Below the pieces are notes generated by a model. That model had not been told where the DNA came from. It saw only the letters and a program-made list of their open reading frames with translations, and did no database searches. The translations under genes and the position numbers were made by a program. Positions 23,566-32,389 of a stretch of 53,093 nucleotides of DNA are shown here, in pieces (position 1 is the first letter of the stretch; each line of letters begins with the position of its first letter). This DNA comes from Pseudobutyrivibrio ruminis DSM 9787. Its GTDB lineage: Bacteria > Bacillota > Clostridia > Lachnospirales > Lachnospiraceae. The DNA is taken from NCBI RefSeq assembly GCF_900218035.1, contig NZ_OBMR01000016.1, positions 1 to 53,093 of the forward strand, in the 5' to 3' direction.

Positions 23566-24264
23566 TCAAATATCACTAAGACCTATAAGGCTTGTATCGG
23601 CATAGCAATTAATTGCATCAAACCATTTAACCTTGTCCCACTGTCCTTCCGGTCTGCGCAGTACATTTCCTTCCATCAACTCATAGTTCCTACGTAGGCG
23701 CTTTAAGGCTTCGTATGGGGTTGCGCCCTTGGCATAGCATTTATCACTTGGAGGGGTTCCGAAATACCACGGAAATTTATAACCGTTCTCATCCTCACAA
23801 AGCACAATTACCATATTAATAAACGAGCCCTTACATTTCTTTTTAATAGTTTCATCCGCATGATGCTCAAAAGATAAGTTATGCATATCCATATGATATA
23901 TAGACATACATCTGTACTCATCATTGTATTTTTCAAAATATAATTGCAATTTTCTTGAATATACAGGCCCACCAACTTCATCCAGCCTTCTTTCAATAAA
24001 GCTATTGATAAACTCTATTTCATACTCTGGTTCCTGATATACCTCAAATTCCTTCGAAAACTGGTCCATATCTGCCACAAGGTTTTCGTTGTTTTCTAGA
24101 TTTGAAAAAATCACACATTCTTCAGGTAAAATCTCATAGCCCTTTGCCTTACCCTTGATTCTATATAAGTGCGCCAAAGGGCGCTGTTCTATTTCATCAC
24201 GCGTCATTGAACTACGTGCACTGTGTTCTACAACCATTGGTGCATATATTTTCTTTTTATCCAT
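23566..24264 (-). CDS. Unknown protein
   Basis: 232 residues beginning MDKKKIYAPMVVEHSARSSM, with a Lys-rich KIKGKAKGYEILPEECVIF-like segment, conserved-looking YFGTPPSDKCYAKGATPYEA and a C-terminal WFDAINCYADTSL. No domain recognised. GGAGG lies 9 nt before the ATG. It begins 27 nt after the 24292 gene and probably belongs to the clpP-led operon. Confidence 0.65.
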   Translation of the reverse strand: MDKKKIYAPMVVEHSARSSMTRDEIEQRPLAHLYRIKGKAKGYEILPEECVIFSNLENNENLVADMDQFSKEFEVYQEPEYEIEFINSFIERRLDEVGGPVYSRKLQLYFEKYNDEYRCMSIYHMDMHNLSFEHHADETIKKKCKGSFINMVIVLCEDENGYKFPWYFGTPPSDKCYAKGATPYEALKRLRRNYELMEGNVLRRPEGQWDKVKWFDAINCYADTSLIGLSDI

Positions 24265-24291
24265 ATTTTTCGACCTCCAAAACCAATTTTA

Positions 24292-25110
24292 TCAGCAAAC
24301 TGTTTTTTTTTCATAAATTTTACTAAGTCCTTCGATGTCCTTGCAAGACTCTTCTGCAATCATTTGCCTGATAATGATCGCTATAAATGCCCACAGGCAA
24401 TAATCATAATCCCTCACTGTACAGTTTTTATATACTTCATAGTCTTTGGATGCCATATTCATGGTATTCTTGTATAAATCTTCATCTCTGCTGCAAAGAG
24501 TCAACACTTTCATTCCAAAGGAGCGAAAGATGTAAACGTATCGGAAGTAATCATCCTTATCATTTGGTGAGACTGAAAGCGTCGATAAATCACCCACAAC
24601 TATTTTAATAACCTTTAATTGCTCATCAGAAGTTAACCTTTCATTCATTGTTTTAACCTTTAAATTGGTCTTCCGAAATGTATGGCTAAATGGCTCGCAA
24701 ATTTCAGTGCCTACTTTGATATACTTACTATAATCTGGTAGCAAGATTTCCAGAACTTCTTCAATAGTTTTTATTGCCATAGCTAACTGCTTTGAATTTA
24801 TGTAGCAACAAAAGGTAAAGGTAATTACATATTCATAATCCCAATTCGGGTCTACTACAAAAAGAAATCTTCCTGATAGGAACTTCAAATAATAGTAAAT
24901 CAACTCGAAGCCCACATCATCAATCTGCTTTGCTTTAACCGCCTCTTCGAGGTCTATGTATAGCTCCGTGCATACATTAGGGCGCCCCTGTTTTATGGCG
25001 CCATTTATTACCTTATTTCTTAGCCAGCTATACTTTTTAATAACCAGTTCGTTATCGTAATTGGTTAGTAACGAATCAAATATGTATTTCGCAGTCATTC
25101 TTTGTTCCAT
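24292..25110 (-). CDS. Unknown helical protein
   Basis: 272 residues, mostly helical, with Cys- and aromatic-rich stretches (YVITFTFCCYINSKQLAMAI, YDYCLWAFIAIIIRQMIAEE). No catalytic motif, signal peptide or certain membrane segment. It starts 14 nt after the VirD4-like ATPase gene with AAAGGAAG upstream, so it should be coexpressed and may be a partner of that ATPase (inference). Confidence 0.65.
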   Translation of the reverse strand: MEQRMTAKYIFDSLLTNYDNELVIKKYSWLRNKVINGAIKQGRPNVCTELYIDLEEAVKAKQIDDVGFELIYYYLKFLSGRFLFVVDPNWDYEYVITFTFCCYINSKQLAMAIKTIEEVLEILLPDYSKYIKVGTEICEPFSHTFRKTNLKVKTMNERLTSDEQLKVIKIVVGDLSTLSVSPNDKDDYFRYVYIFRSFGMKVLTLCSRDEDLYKNTMNMASKDYEVYKNCTVRDYDYCLWAFIAIIIRQMIAEESCKDIEGLSKIYEKKTVC

Positions 25111-25124
25111 TTGAAACTTCCTTT

Positions 25125-26501
25125 CTATGCGCCAATTTCTATCTCAGATTCCTCCTCTGGACTAAAGCCATAAGAAGGAATCTTCTTAATAAGTCTGCCC
25201 AGCTTACCTGACTCTAGAAGATATTCAGATTCTCTATCCATACAAAGAATGGTCTCCGGAGCTTTGTTAACTCGGGTTCCAATAAATTGAGCCGACTCCA
25301 AATCATTGCTTCCAAGATAAACAATGTGGTCACAGTTATTGATAATTGTCTGTGCCTGAGTGTGTGAATACAACGACTCCAGCTGTGCAAAAGACTGAAT
25401 GCACATGGTAAGCCAAATATCTCGGCTTCTGACTACCGAAATAATCTTGTCAAAATCAGGAATAACTGCTGATGAGGCAAAATCATCCATGATTATTCTT
25501 ACAGGAACTTTAAGCTGTCCGTCAGGATTTGCATCTGCCTCTGATATAAGTGTCTGAAGCGCTTGTGTATAAAACAGATTTACAATATGATCCATACTGT
25601 GGTCACAATCAGAAATATTTAAAAACAATACTGTTTTCTCTCTGCCAAGAGAGGCTATGTCTACCACCTCATCACATAATGTAAGGATACCATCATCCTC
25701 TTCGTCGATTTTGTCCCACAAATCCTCATCTACATAATCCCATTCGTCGTCATCCTTATCATTTCCAAAATTTATTTTGTATTCATATCTTCTTTCATAT
25801 CTATATTTAAATAATTCTTCATACTCAGCGTATTCAAAGGGCGCAAGTGCCATCGATACAAATGTCAGTATACTTGCCCTTGTTTTGTCTGCTGTTTTCT
25901 CCCCGCATATTTGTGCATGACGCTTGGCCACTAAAGAATTTTGGTGATGCCTTATAAATTTATTAACGTATTCACTATTATCACCACCGCCTACATAATA
26001 GGCATAAAACTTTGCAACCTCAGACATATTGTGTTGTGTTTCAGGCAGCTTCATAAGTACAAATGCAATAAAAAATTCCAAATATCTTCTGGCACTACGA
26101 GGCCAAAAAACTTCAGTATATGCAGAGTCCGGAATAAGTGCAGCAGCCACCTTGGCTATGTCCTGTTCTCGGTAACTTCCATCTTTATTTTTTCTGATGT
26201 AAGACAATGGATTATACTTACAGCTGTTTTCAGGATTTACAAAATCAAGTACCTTTACCTTATAACCTTTTTCCGTGAGCTCATCCCTAAACATCTTTTC
26301 CAAGCGTCCCTTCGTATCTACTACAATAAGGCTGGAATCCTGTAATGATTTAAGTTGAGGATAAACAAGAGAACCGGTCTTTGATGAGCCTGAACTTCCA
26401 ACTATTAAATCATTATTATTTAAATGAGTGGCCCAAGTATCATTGCTTACACTAAATTCTTCCCCTAAATACCTTTTATTATATCTATCACTTCTATTCA
26501 T
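25125..26501 (-). CDS. VirD4/TraG-like coupling-protein ATPase without membrane domain
   Basis: 458 residues. Walker A GSSGSSKTG at 35-43, then SLIVVDTKGRLEKMFRDEL, YNPLSYIR, VFWPRSARRYLEFFIAFVLM, a Walker B-like RIIMDDFASSAVIPDFDKII (about 338) and FAQLESLYSHTQAQTIINNC, the TraM-recognition/TraG pattern. Conjugative coupling proteins carry N-terminal membrane helices and about 550-750 residues; here the ATPase core begins almost at residue 1. An acidic insert (about 248-270, DKDDDEWDYVDEDLWDKIDE) is unusual. No relaxase or conjugation channel gene is seen nearby. It overlaps the REC gene by 8 nt and follows clpP-rec, so it acts in a different setting from conjugation (inference). Confidence 0.85.
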   Translation of the reverse strand: MNRSDRYNKRYLGEEFSVSNDTWATHLNNNDLIVGSSGSSKTGSLVYPQLKSLQDSSLIVVDTKGRLEKMFRDELTEKGYKVKVLDFVNPENSCKYNPLSYIRKNKDGSYREQDIAKVAAALIPDSAYTEVFWPRSARRYLEFFIAFVLMKLPETQHNMSEVAKFYAYYVGGGDNSEYVNKFIRHHQNSLVAKRHAQICGEKTADKTRASILTFVSMALAPFEYAEYEELFKYRYERRYEYKINFGNDKDDDEWDYVDEDLWDKIDEEDDGILTLCDEVVDIASLGREKTVLFLNISDCDHSMDHIVNLFYTQALQTLISEADANPDGQLKVPVRIIMDDFASSAVIPDFDKIISVVRSRDIWLTMCIQSFAQLESLYSHTQAQTIINNCDHIVYLGSNDLESAQFIGTRVNKAPETILCMDRESEYLLESGKLGRLIKKIPSYGFSPEEESEIEIGA

Positions 26502-26907
26502 TGTTTTCCCCTTTCGTTTTGTTGATGTTGTAAGCCTTCTTCACAAGGCTGATAAGTAATTCTTTATTCCAGTCTTCATTTTCTTTATATAAGACTTCAC
26601 CTAAGGCATTTTCACATCTGTACTGTTGACTGGAGCAGATAATAACTGGGATATCGTAGCCACGCGCTTTAACAGTTTCAACAAGTTCCAACCCACACGG
26701 TTCCTCTAGACCAAGATCTTCTCTTGGATACCACATATCTGTGATAATTACACCATATTTATCATCTGATTTTACACTTGATTCAATGGTTTTTAGACCA
26801 TCTTCAAGGTTCTTTTCACTATCAATTTCTATGAATCCTGCATTCTTTAAAACTCTACTGATTGAAGCAAATTTTAATGCAGTATCTTCTATAATTAGTA
26901 TCTTCAT
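26494..26907 (-). CDS. Single-domain response regulator (REC)
   Basis: 137 residues from ATG 26907 (AAGGGG 7 nt upstream; ATG 26913 is too close to the ribosome site). A stand-alone receiver domain: acidic pair ED at 7-8, phosphorylatable Asp57 in VIITDMWYP, IICSSQQ for the Thr/Ser switch, and a lysine-containing strand end near LYKENEDW. No output domain. No histidine kinase gene is adjacent. It lies between clpP (13-19 nt) and the VirD4-like ATPase (8-nt overlap), suggesting it regulates or links these two. Confidence 0.85.
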   Translation of the reverse strand: MKILIIEDTALKFASISRVLKNAGFIEIDSEKNLEDGLKTIESSVKSDDKYGVIITDMWYPREDLGLEEPCGLELVETVKARGYDIPVIICSSQQYRCENALGEVLYKENEDWNKELLISLVKKAYNINKTKGENNE

Positions 26908-26926
26908 TTTCATACCCCTTTCATAT

Positions 26927-27541
26927 TTAGTTATCCTTCTTCAGTATTTCACTTAAACAATCTGAATCGATTATTCTAGAAGCTAGGCCAAACTCTATTG
27001 ATTCTTCAGCATTAAAGTAACTATCTGACATCGTTACTTTGGAAACTTCCTCAATAGTCTTTCCTGTACGCTCCGCAATAATTGAAATAAGTCTTTCATT
27101 TGTCTTTTTAAGATCATTAAGTTCCTGTTCAATTTCAAATGGTTTCATTCCACCCATTTCACGCTTGCTCCAGCTACAATCATGAATCATTACTTTACTA
27201 CTAGGTAACATTAATCTGTTGTCCTTATCACATGCTAGTAAAATGATGCTTCCCATGCTTGCTGCAATACCTGTTACAACAGCGCGAACTGGACTTTTAA
27301 GCAAACGGATTGTGTCATATACACCAAGACCAGCGCCAACACTACCGCCTGGAGAATTAATAAAAAGTGTAATAGGCTTTTTATTATCTTCTGCTTCCAT
27401 AAATAAAAGTTGCTTGATGAGTTCATCACAAGACTGATCATTAACTTCGCCTACTAGGAAAACCTTTCGATCTCTCAAAAATACATCATCAATTGGTGCT
27501 AACTGAATGCCTCTTACTGATTCTGAAATAATGTTTGTCAT
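26927..27541 (-). CDS. clpP: ClpP-family serine protease
   Basis: 204 residues, full ClpP length. GGSVGAGLGVYDTIR, the nucleophilic Ser in GIAASMGSI (about 97), the His in MIHDCSW (about 121) and a later Asp give an intact catalytic triad. ClpP forms 14-mers that degrade proteins fed by Clp ATPases; no ClpX/ClpA gene is here, so it would borrow one or work with the VirD4-like ATPase (speculative). It is probably an extra paralogue because housekeeping clpP normally sits next to clpX/tig. First gene of the operon; leader has hairpins at 27591-27723. Confidence 0.92.
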   Translation of the reverse strand: MTNIISESVRGIQLAPIDDVFLRDRKVFLVGEVNDQSCDELIKQLLFMEAEDNKKPITLFINSPGGSVGAGLGVYDTIRLLKSPVRAVVTGIAASMGSIILLACDKDNRLMLPSSKVMIHDCSWSKREMGGMKPFEIEQELNDLKKTNERLISIIAERTGKTIEEVSKVTMSDSYFNAEESIEFGLASRIIDSDCLSEILKKDN

Positions 27542-27590
27542 AGTATTTCACCTTTCTGTTATTAGTATTAATCTTTCTAAAAAAAGATAT

Positions 27591-27723
27591 GACTGCGCAA
27601 GCAGTCAAAAATTTAATATAGATTTTTTATCTATTCTAAAAATAAATTAACAGCGCAAGCTGTCTTATTATTTAATGACGTTTTTTTATTTTTTTGTGAA
27701 CCCTTTGTAATTGCGCGATTACA
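27591..27723. other. Hairpins with GCAA loops in the clpP leader / clpP-recQ divergent region
   Basis: GACTGC-GCAA-GCAGTC (27591-27606) and ACAGC-GCAA-GCTGT (27650-27663) are short stems closed by the same GNRA tetraloop, 44 nt apart. TGTAAT-TGCGCG-ATTACA (27706-27723) is an 18-bp near-palindrome. They lie 50-182 nt upstream of clpP (-) and 76-208 nt upstream of the RecQ-like gene (+). The first two could be RNA elements of the clpP leader and the third an operator; none is assigned to a known family. Confidence 0.5.
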
Positions 27724-27798
27724 CGATATTAGTTAGAACATAATCCCCTTTTAAAATTTGATTTTGTGATATATACTTTTCTAAGAAGGAATTGAAAT

Positions 27799-29940
27799 AT
27801 GAAAAAACAAAAATTTACCGAAAAGCAAATATTAGAATTTCTAGATGAATATTTTCATTTTGAAGGTTTTAGAGAGCATCAATTAGACATTATTAAAGCA
27901 ATACTAGATGGTAAGGATACTCTATCTGTTCTTGGGACAGGCTTTGGAAAATCACTATGTTACCAATTGCCTGCCCTTGTTATGGCTGAAAATGGATATT
28001 CCACTATTATTATCGAGCCTATCATCTCCTTAATGACTGACCAGTGTGTTCGAATAAATAAATATCTAAGTAATGCAAAAATCCAAGCAAAGGCAATAGC
28101 TTTACATAGCCAGTCAGACGGGGAAGCAATTAAGACTTTTAAAGAACATCCAGAAAATTATAAAATCATATTTATTTCTCCAGAAGGATTTACTAGCCCA
28201 TTGGCAAAAGACCTTTTTGTAGATAGAGAGGTTTCTTTCATTGTTATAGATGAAGCTCACTGTGTTTCTTTATGGGGACATGATTTTAGACCTACTTACA
28301 GTATGATTAGGACAACAATAGATACCTATTGTAAAGTTGCACCTATTATAGCTGCTTTTACTGCTACTGCTACTGTCCATGTTATTAAAGATATAATTAA
28401 GCTTCTTGGGTTAAACATTTCTATTGATAATAAAGACAATAACTTATTTGTTGGGAAAATGATTAGAGATAATTTAAATCTCTTAACCCATAGATGCAGT
28501 GAGACAAAGAAGCCAGAGTATATTTATAAATATGTTTTAGAGCATAAAGAAGAGCTTGGCATTATATACTGCAATACCAAGAAAAATGTTAGAGATTTAT
28601 ACGATAATTTGTCTTCAAAAGGGATTATCTGTGGTAAATACTATGGTATTTCAAAAGATGAGGCTGAAGAAAAAGACTCGTTAAGTCAACGTAAGGAGAA
28701 CGCTACCACATTAAGCAAGTTCTTCAATGATGAAAGCAAACTATCATGTGTTATTGCAACTTCTGCCTTTGGAATGGGTATAGATAAGCCAAATGGCAGG
28801 GATGTAACATATGTAATTCACTATAGTCTTCCACGTTCTATAGAAAACTACTATCAGGAAGTAGGCCGTGCTGGGAGACATGGTGATTCTGTGGCAAATT
28901 GTATTCTGCTTTATAGCGAAACAGATTTATTCTTGCTTAAAGCCTGGATAAACGCCAATCCTGAATATACAGCTGATTCTACAGAGTATTTACTTGCCAT
29001 GGACCGCGTAAATATGATGATAGAATATACTCATCTTAAAACAGTTCAGGAAAGAAACCAGTTTATAGATGATTATTTTAGAAACTACGAGCCTACTATA
29101 AAACAAGTAGACCCTACAGCATATATATATCTTAATAGATCCGTTTATGGCTGGTTTTTAATAAAGAGCAAAAATCTTAGAAATGAGACCATGCCAGACT
29201 TTTTTGATGTAATGGTCTTGGATGCATTAAGTTCGTTCGTTTTAAGCGGTAAGTATAACATTACATATTTGGATATTCTTAGACTTCTATCTGGAAAGGA
29301 CTATTTTGATTCAAAATCACCTTTGAAAAAAGAGGTAATAGAGACAATAGATAGTTTGATTAACAGGGAAATAGTTTTTCCTTTTGAAGATGATAAGGAA
29401 TCTCACTTTTTGCTTAAAGAAGATACTTTTGAAAAAGTGATGATAAAAAATGGAGTTTCGCTTAAGTTTAATCAAAATGCTTCATCATTTTACTTTAATC
29501 AGGCAAGCCGATTCTCCAAAATGGCAACTCCTCTACTGGCGTTACCTAATAAGGAACAGCAAAAACAGCTGGATCTTTTGCCTATGCCGCATACTAAAGA
29601 GGGATTAATGATTAAATACTACCTTCTTTCTAAGATACACTATTGTAGATCCATGTATCTAAATGGTAAGAAAATCAATTGGAGTATTAATCTAAGCGAC
29701 ATGATGTATGATTTAAAAATCTCATTTCCTGCTACTGAAAAGGGAAAAATTGCAAAAGAAAAAAGGCTTATGAGATATATCGAAGACTATCTCAAAGCCC
29801 TTGTTGATTCTAAATATATAAAAACCTATAAATTCGATAATACTAAACGTGCATCTGCAAAAACAATATTTTTACAGGATGCTTCTGGAAAAAAATATAA
29901 TCGAGTTAATGTGATTTATTTTAATACACGAAATGTTTAA
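27799..29940 (+). CDS. RecQ-family ATP-dependent DNA helicase
   Basis: 713 residues. Helicase motifs: GTGFGKSLCYQLPA (motif I, about 46), IDEAHCVSLWGHDFRP (motif II and the RecQ aromatic loop, about 150), AFTATAT (III), IATSAFGMGIDKPNGRDV (V) and YYQEVGRAGRHGD (VI, about 355). The region after the helicase core differs from RecQ: no clear Cys-rich RQC zinc site and no HRDC domain. Instead about 300 residues of unknown fold follow. It is likely an accessory, possibly defence-related, helicase rather than housekeeping RecQ. It is divergent from clpP and convergent with the 29959 gene; GAAGGA precedes the ATG. Confidence 0.88.
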   Translation: MKKQKFTEKQILEFLDEYFHFEGFREHQLDIIKAILDGKDTLSVLGTGFGKSLCYQLPALVMAENGYSTIIIEPIISLMTDQCVRINKYLSNAKIQAKAIALHSQSDGEAIKTFKEHPENYKIIFISPEGFTSPLAKDLFVDREVSFIVIDEAHCVSLWGHDFRPTYSMIRTTIDTYCKVAPIIAAFTATATVHVIKDIIKLLGLNISIDNKDNNLFVGKMIRDNLNLLTHRCSETKKPEYIYKYVLEHKEELGIIYCNTKKNVRDLYDNLSSKGIICGKYYGISKDEAEEKDSLSQRKENATTLSKFFNDESKLSCVIATSAFGMGIDKPNGRDVTYVIHYSLPRSIENYYQEVGRAGRHGDSVANCILLYSETDLFLLKAWINANPEYTADSTEYLLAMDRVNMMIEYTHLKTVQERNQFIDDYFRNYEPTIKQVDPTAYIYLNRSVYGWFLIKSKNLRNETMPDFFDVMVLDALSSFVLSGKYNITYLDILRLLSGKDYFDSKSPLKKEVIETIDSLINREIVFPFEDDKESHFLLKEDTFEKVMIKNGVSLKFNQNASSFYFNQASRFSKMATPLLALPNKEQQKQLDLLPMPHTKEGLMIKYYLLSKIHYCRSMYLNGKKINWSINLSDMMYDLKISFPATEKGKIAKEKRLMRYIEDYLKALVDSKYIKTYKFDNTKRASAKTIFLQDASGKKYNRVNVIYFNTRNV

Positions 29941-29958
29941 GAACTCTTTTGGGAAAGG

Positions 29959-30876
29959 CTATAGCTCAATTGGTTCTTTATAGCCACAATCACATTCCCA
30001 GTATTCTATGAAAGAACTATTTTTTTGATGCAACTTTTTACCACATTCTGGGCATTCACGTTCAAACAAATCGCTAGAATGCTCAGTTTCGGTTCTTTCA
30101 GTTAAAGTAAAACTATCGCTTAGTGGATGCATTTTGCCGGTTTGATAATAATAATTTTCTGCATCCATCTTTGTACTTCCATTAAGCATAGCTTCCTTTG
30201 GAAGTATTTGCTTATCTCTTATCATTTTTACCAATTCTGTGTAAAAGATAAATCCAGGGAAATCATAAGTCCAGTTTACATTTCTTATTTTTTCAATCAG
30301 AATGTCTTTTATATCTTCAGGTATTTCTTCGTCCTTTTGGTATAATAGTTTGTTCTGCTTCATTAAATCTTCGCCATCCGGTTTAAAACGAACTAATACT
30401 GTATAATCGTATTTTGATGCACCACTCTCTTTATTAGGTTTATATTCACCTTCATCATTCCAATCTGCAGTTTCCAATAGTAATAAATTCCCATATGATT
30501 TGGTAGATTTGACTGATATATGTTTACCTTGACATTCTAAATCAAAACTATCCCATTGCCCTAGCTTAAATACCGATGTATCTGGTTTTTTCATATAGAT
30601 ATTCTTTTTTTCATAATAGCGATATAAAGCATATTCAGCTAGTTTTCCCTGAAATGCATTTATAAATATTTCACCCATGGCTCGTACATTCGAACCACCT
30701 GATCGATGGGCTCTATGCGCACCTTTTTTCCCATAAGACATGTCATATGCAAACTCAAAAGATTCAAATTTGTCAACATTAGAAATAGTTCCATAAGGAA
30801 CAAAATCTCTGGGATAATTAACATAATAACTATTTGTTTCAGGTGTAAGAGCCAATAGATTATCGTTATTAGCCAT
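29959..30876 (-). CDS. PD-(D/E)XK-like nuclease candidate with C-terminal zinc ribbon
   Basis: 305 residues. The core (about 65-150) reads NAFQGKLAEYALYRYYEK, GQWDSFDLECQGKHISVKST and NLLLLETADW; the Asp, Glu and Lys of D..DLE...K.ISVKS fit a PD-(D/E)XK site. The C-terminus has a zinc ribbon CPECGKKL...CDCGYKE. The same core is found in 37771-38505. It probably is a restriction-type nuclease or modification-sensing protein of the defence island. AGGAGG lies 7 nt before the ATG. A hairpin GGCTATA...TATAGCC overlaps its stop and may terminate both convergent genes. Confidence 0.65.
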   Translation of the reverse strand: MANNDNLLALTPETNSYYVNYPRDFVPYGTISNVDKFESFEFAYDMSYGKKGAHRAHRSGGSNVRAMGEIFINAFQGKLAEYALYRYYEKKNIYMKKPDTSVFKLGQWDSFDLECQGKHISVKSTKSYGNLLLLETADWNDEGEYKPNKESGASKYDYTVLVRFKPDGEDLMKQNKLLYQKDEEIPEDIKDILIEKIRNVNWTYDFPGFIFYTELVKMIRDKQILPKEAMLNGSTKMDAENYYYQTGKMHPLSDSFTLTERTETEHSSDLFERECPECGKKLHQKNSSFIEYWECDCGYKEPIEL

Positions 30877-31012
30877 TTATAAACCTCCTATAAGGCAAAA
30901 ATATCCCTTATTTTAAATAATAATTGTCTACACTTTTCAGTGCCACCTCAAGTTAGAATAATAAACTATTTTTATATATTCACCACGGATTATTATATCA
31001 AATATACAAAAA

Positions 31013-32389
31013 TCACATTAACTTCAATTCTTTTTTTAATATTTTCCTTAAATCTTCTTCTGTTTTTTCTTTTGAGTTTTGATAAATAAATGGCAATCTA
31101 ATGAAATGTATATTTATTGTTTCTCCGTCTCCTTCACTATAAGCGATGGGATACGATGACTCAGGTTCCTCATTCATATACATCGGATATAATAAATATA
31201 CATCTGAAACTTTTCTTTTCCGCGCATACTCACAGATTTGATATAAATCATTTTGACTAATAGCTTTTGTAAGCATCTGTCCAAATTTATTTATATCTTT
31301 ACAGTTTTCAAACCTTGGAATAACTTTGTATTTTGTATCAAGTATATAAGTTAAACCATCGATTTCGATAAATATATCATGCTTCATAACAAAAGCAGAT
31401 TGATTCAGCTTTACACCATTATAAGCAATATTATTTATAAGGCTCATATCACTTTTTTGTAAGTGAGTTTTTCCTTTATACTCCTTAACTAATTCCTTTA
31501 TAAATCCACCAATAAATCCTTCAAACAAAACGTCTGCAGGGAATAAGAAACAATAATTACTCATATTTCCATCATTCGTTGAGGAAGAAGCATTAGATAA
31601 TAATAGCTTACTTAGATTAATGATATATCTATATTTGTTATGTATCTCATTAATATGTACGGTATCACAATCATATGGAGTACATTTAATATCGTCTACT
31701 TCAGAATATTTTGCCAAGATAATATTTAATTTATTCTTATTTTTTCGTGAAGCAGACGGATATATTGATCTGCATGTGTATTTAATGATTTGATTAACAC
31801 GGTTATTGCATTTATATTCTGAATAAGTGCATTTTACTGTGTTTATGTCTCCCCTTGGTAGCTGATGAAGATAATAATCTACTAAATCAGGTCTTCCTTT
31901 TATAAATTTACAAGTATTTGTTTCATCTTCATATTGATAATACAAACCATAGTCTATTTCTGACTTAACAATATTAATGTAAAGAGTCTCTAGTAAATCT
32001 TTTATATTGGTTGATTCTTCTGATGCTGACTCAATAGAAATAAAAGGATAGTCAGCTTTCTTACAATAACCCAGCCACCAAATCAGGTTTTTCATTAGGT
32101 GTCTGAAATCCATTGTATCGCCTAATGATTTATAAACTTTAGGGTATATATTTAGTTGCTCACCATTAAACATTATTGTTCCAATATATTGATTTGTTCT
32201 TACATTATTATGACTCAAGAAGGTTAAGAACTGTTGCTTTGTATTTTTGTCATCTTGGTAAAAAAGTTTACGTTGCTCCCAATTATATTCAAGAAATGTT
32301 TCTAAATCTAACAGCGCTTCTTCACTTCTCCAAGAAAATGGTAATTGTTCATTTTTTATTACAGATTCTTCATGTTTATTTATTATCAT
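31013..32389 (-). CDS. McrC-family nuclease subunit of a McrBC-like system
   Basis: 458 residues. The N-terminal part (FLSHNNVRTNQYIGTIMFNG, EQLNIYPKVYKSLG) and YEGFIGGFIKELV-type segment match McrC. The PD-(D/E)XK site is FIEIDGLTYILDTKYK (Asp and Lys, about 335-350). McrC cuts DNA when driven by translocating McrB rings. Its start overlaps the end of the McrB gene by 14 nt, so the two are coupled. Confidence 0.88.
   Translation of the reverse strand: MIINKHEESVIKNEQLPFSWRSEEALLDLETFLEYNWEQRKLFYQDDKNTKQQFLTFLSHNNVRTNQYIGTIMFNGEQLNIYPKVYKSLGDTMDFRHLMKNLIWWLGYCKKADYPFISIESASEESTNIKDLLETLYINIVKSEIDYGLYYQYEDETNTCKFIKGRPDLVDYYLHQLPRGDINTVKCTYSEYKCNNRVNQIIKYTCRSIYPSASRKNKNKLNIILAKYSEVDDIKCTPYDCDTVHINEIHNKYRYIINLSKLLLSNASSSTNDGNMSNYCFLFPADVLFEGFIGGFIKELVKEYKGKTHLQKSDMSLINNIAYNGVKLNQSAFVMKHDIFIEIDGLTYILDTKYKVIPRFENCKDINKFGQMLTKAISQNDLYQICEYARKRKVSDVYLLYPMYMNEEPESSYPIAYSEGDGETINIHFIRLPFIYQNSKEKTEEDLRKILKKELKLM

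Noticed and set aside
25125-26501. Conjugative element coupling protein as evidence for an ICE
   Set aside because: No relaxase, VirB4 ATPase, channel or membrane helices were found in the window.
30905-30965. Possible insertion sequence end (TGTCTACACTTTTCAGTGCC region)
   Set aside because: A single end with no partner repeat or transposase.
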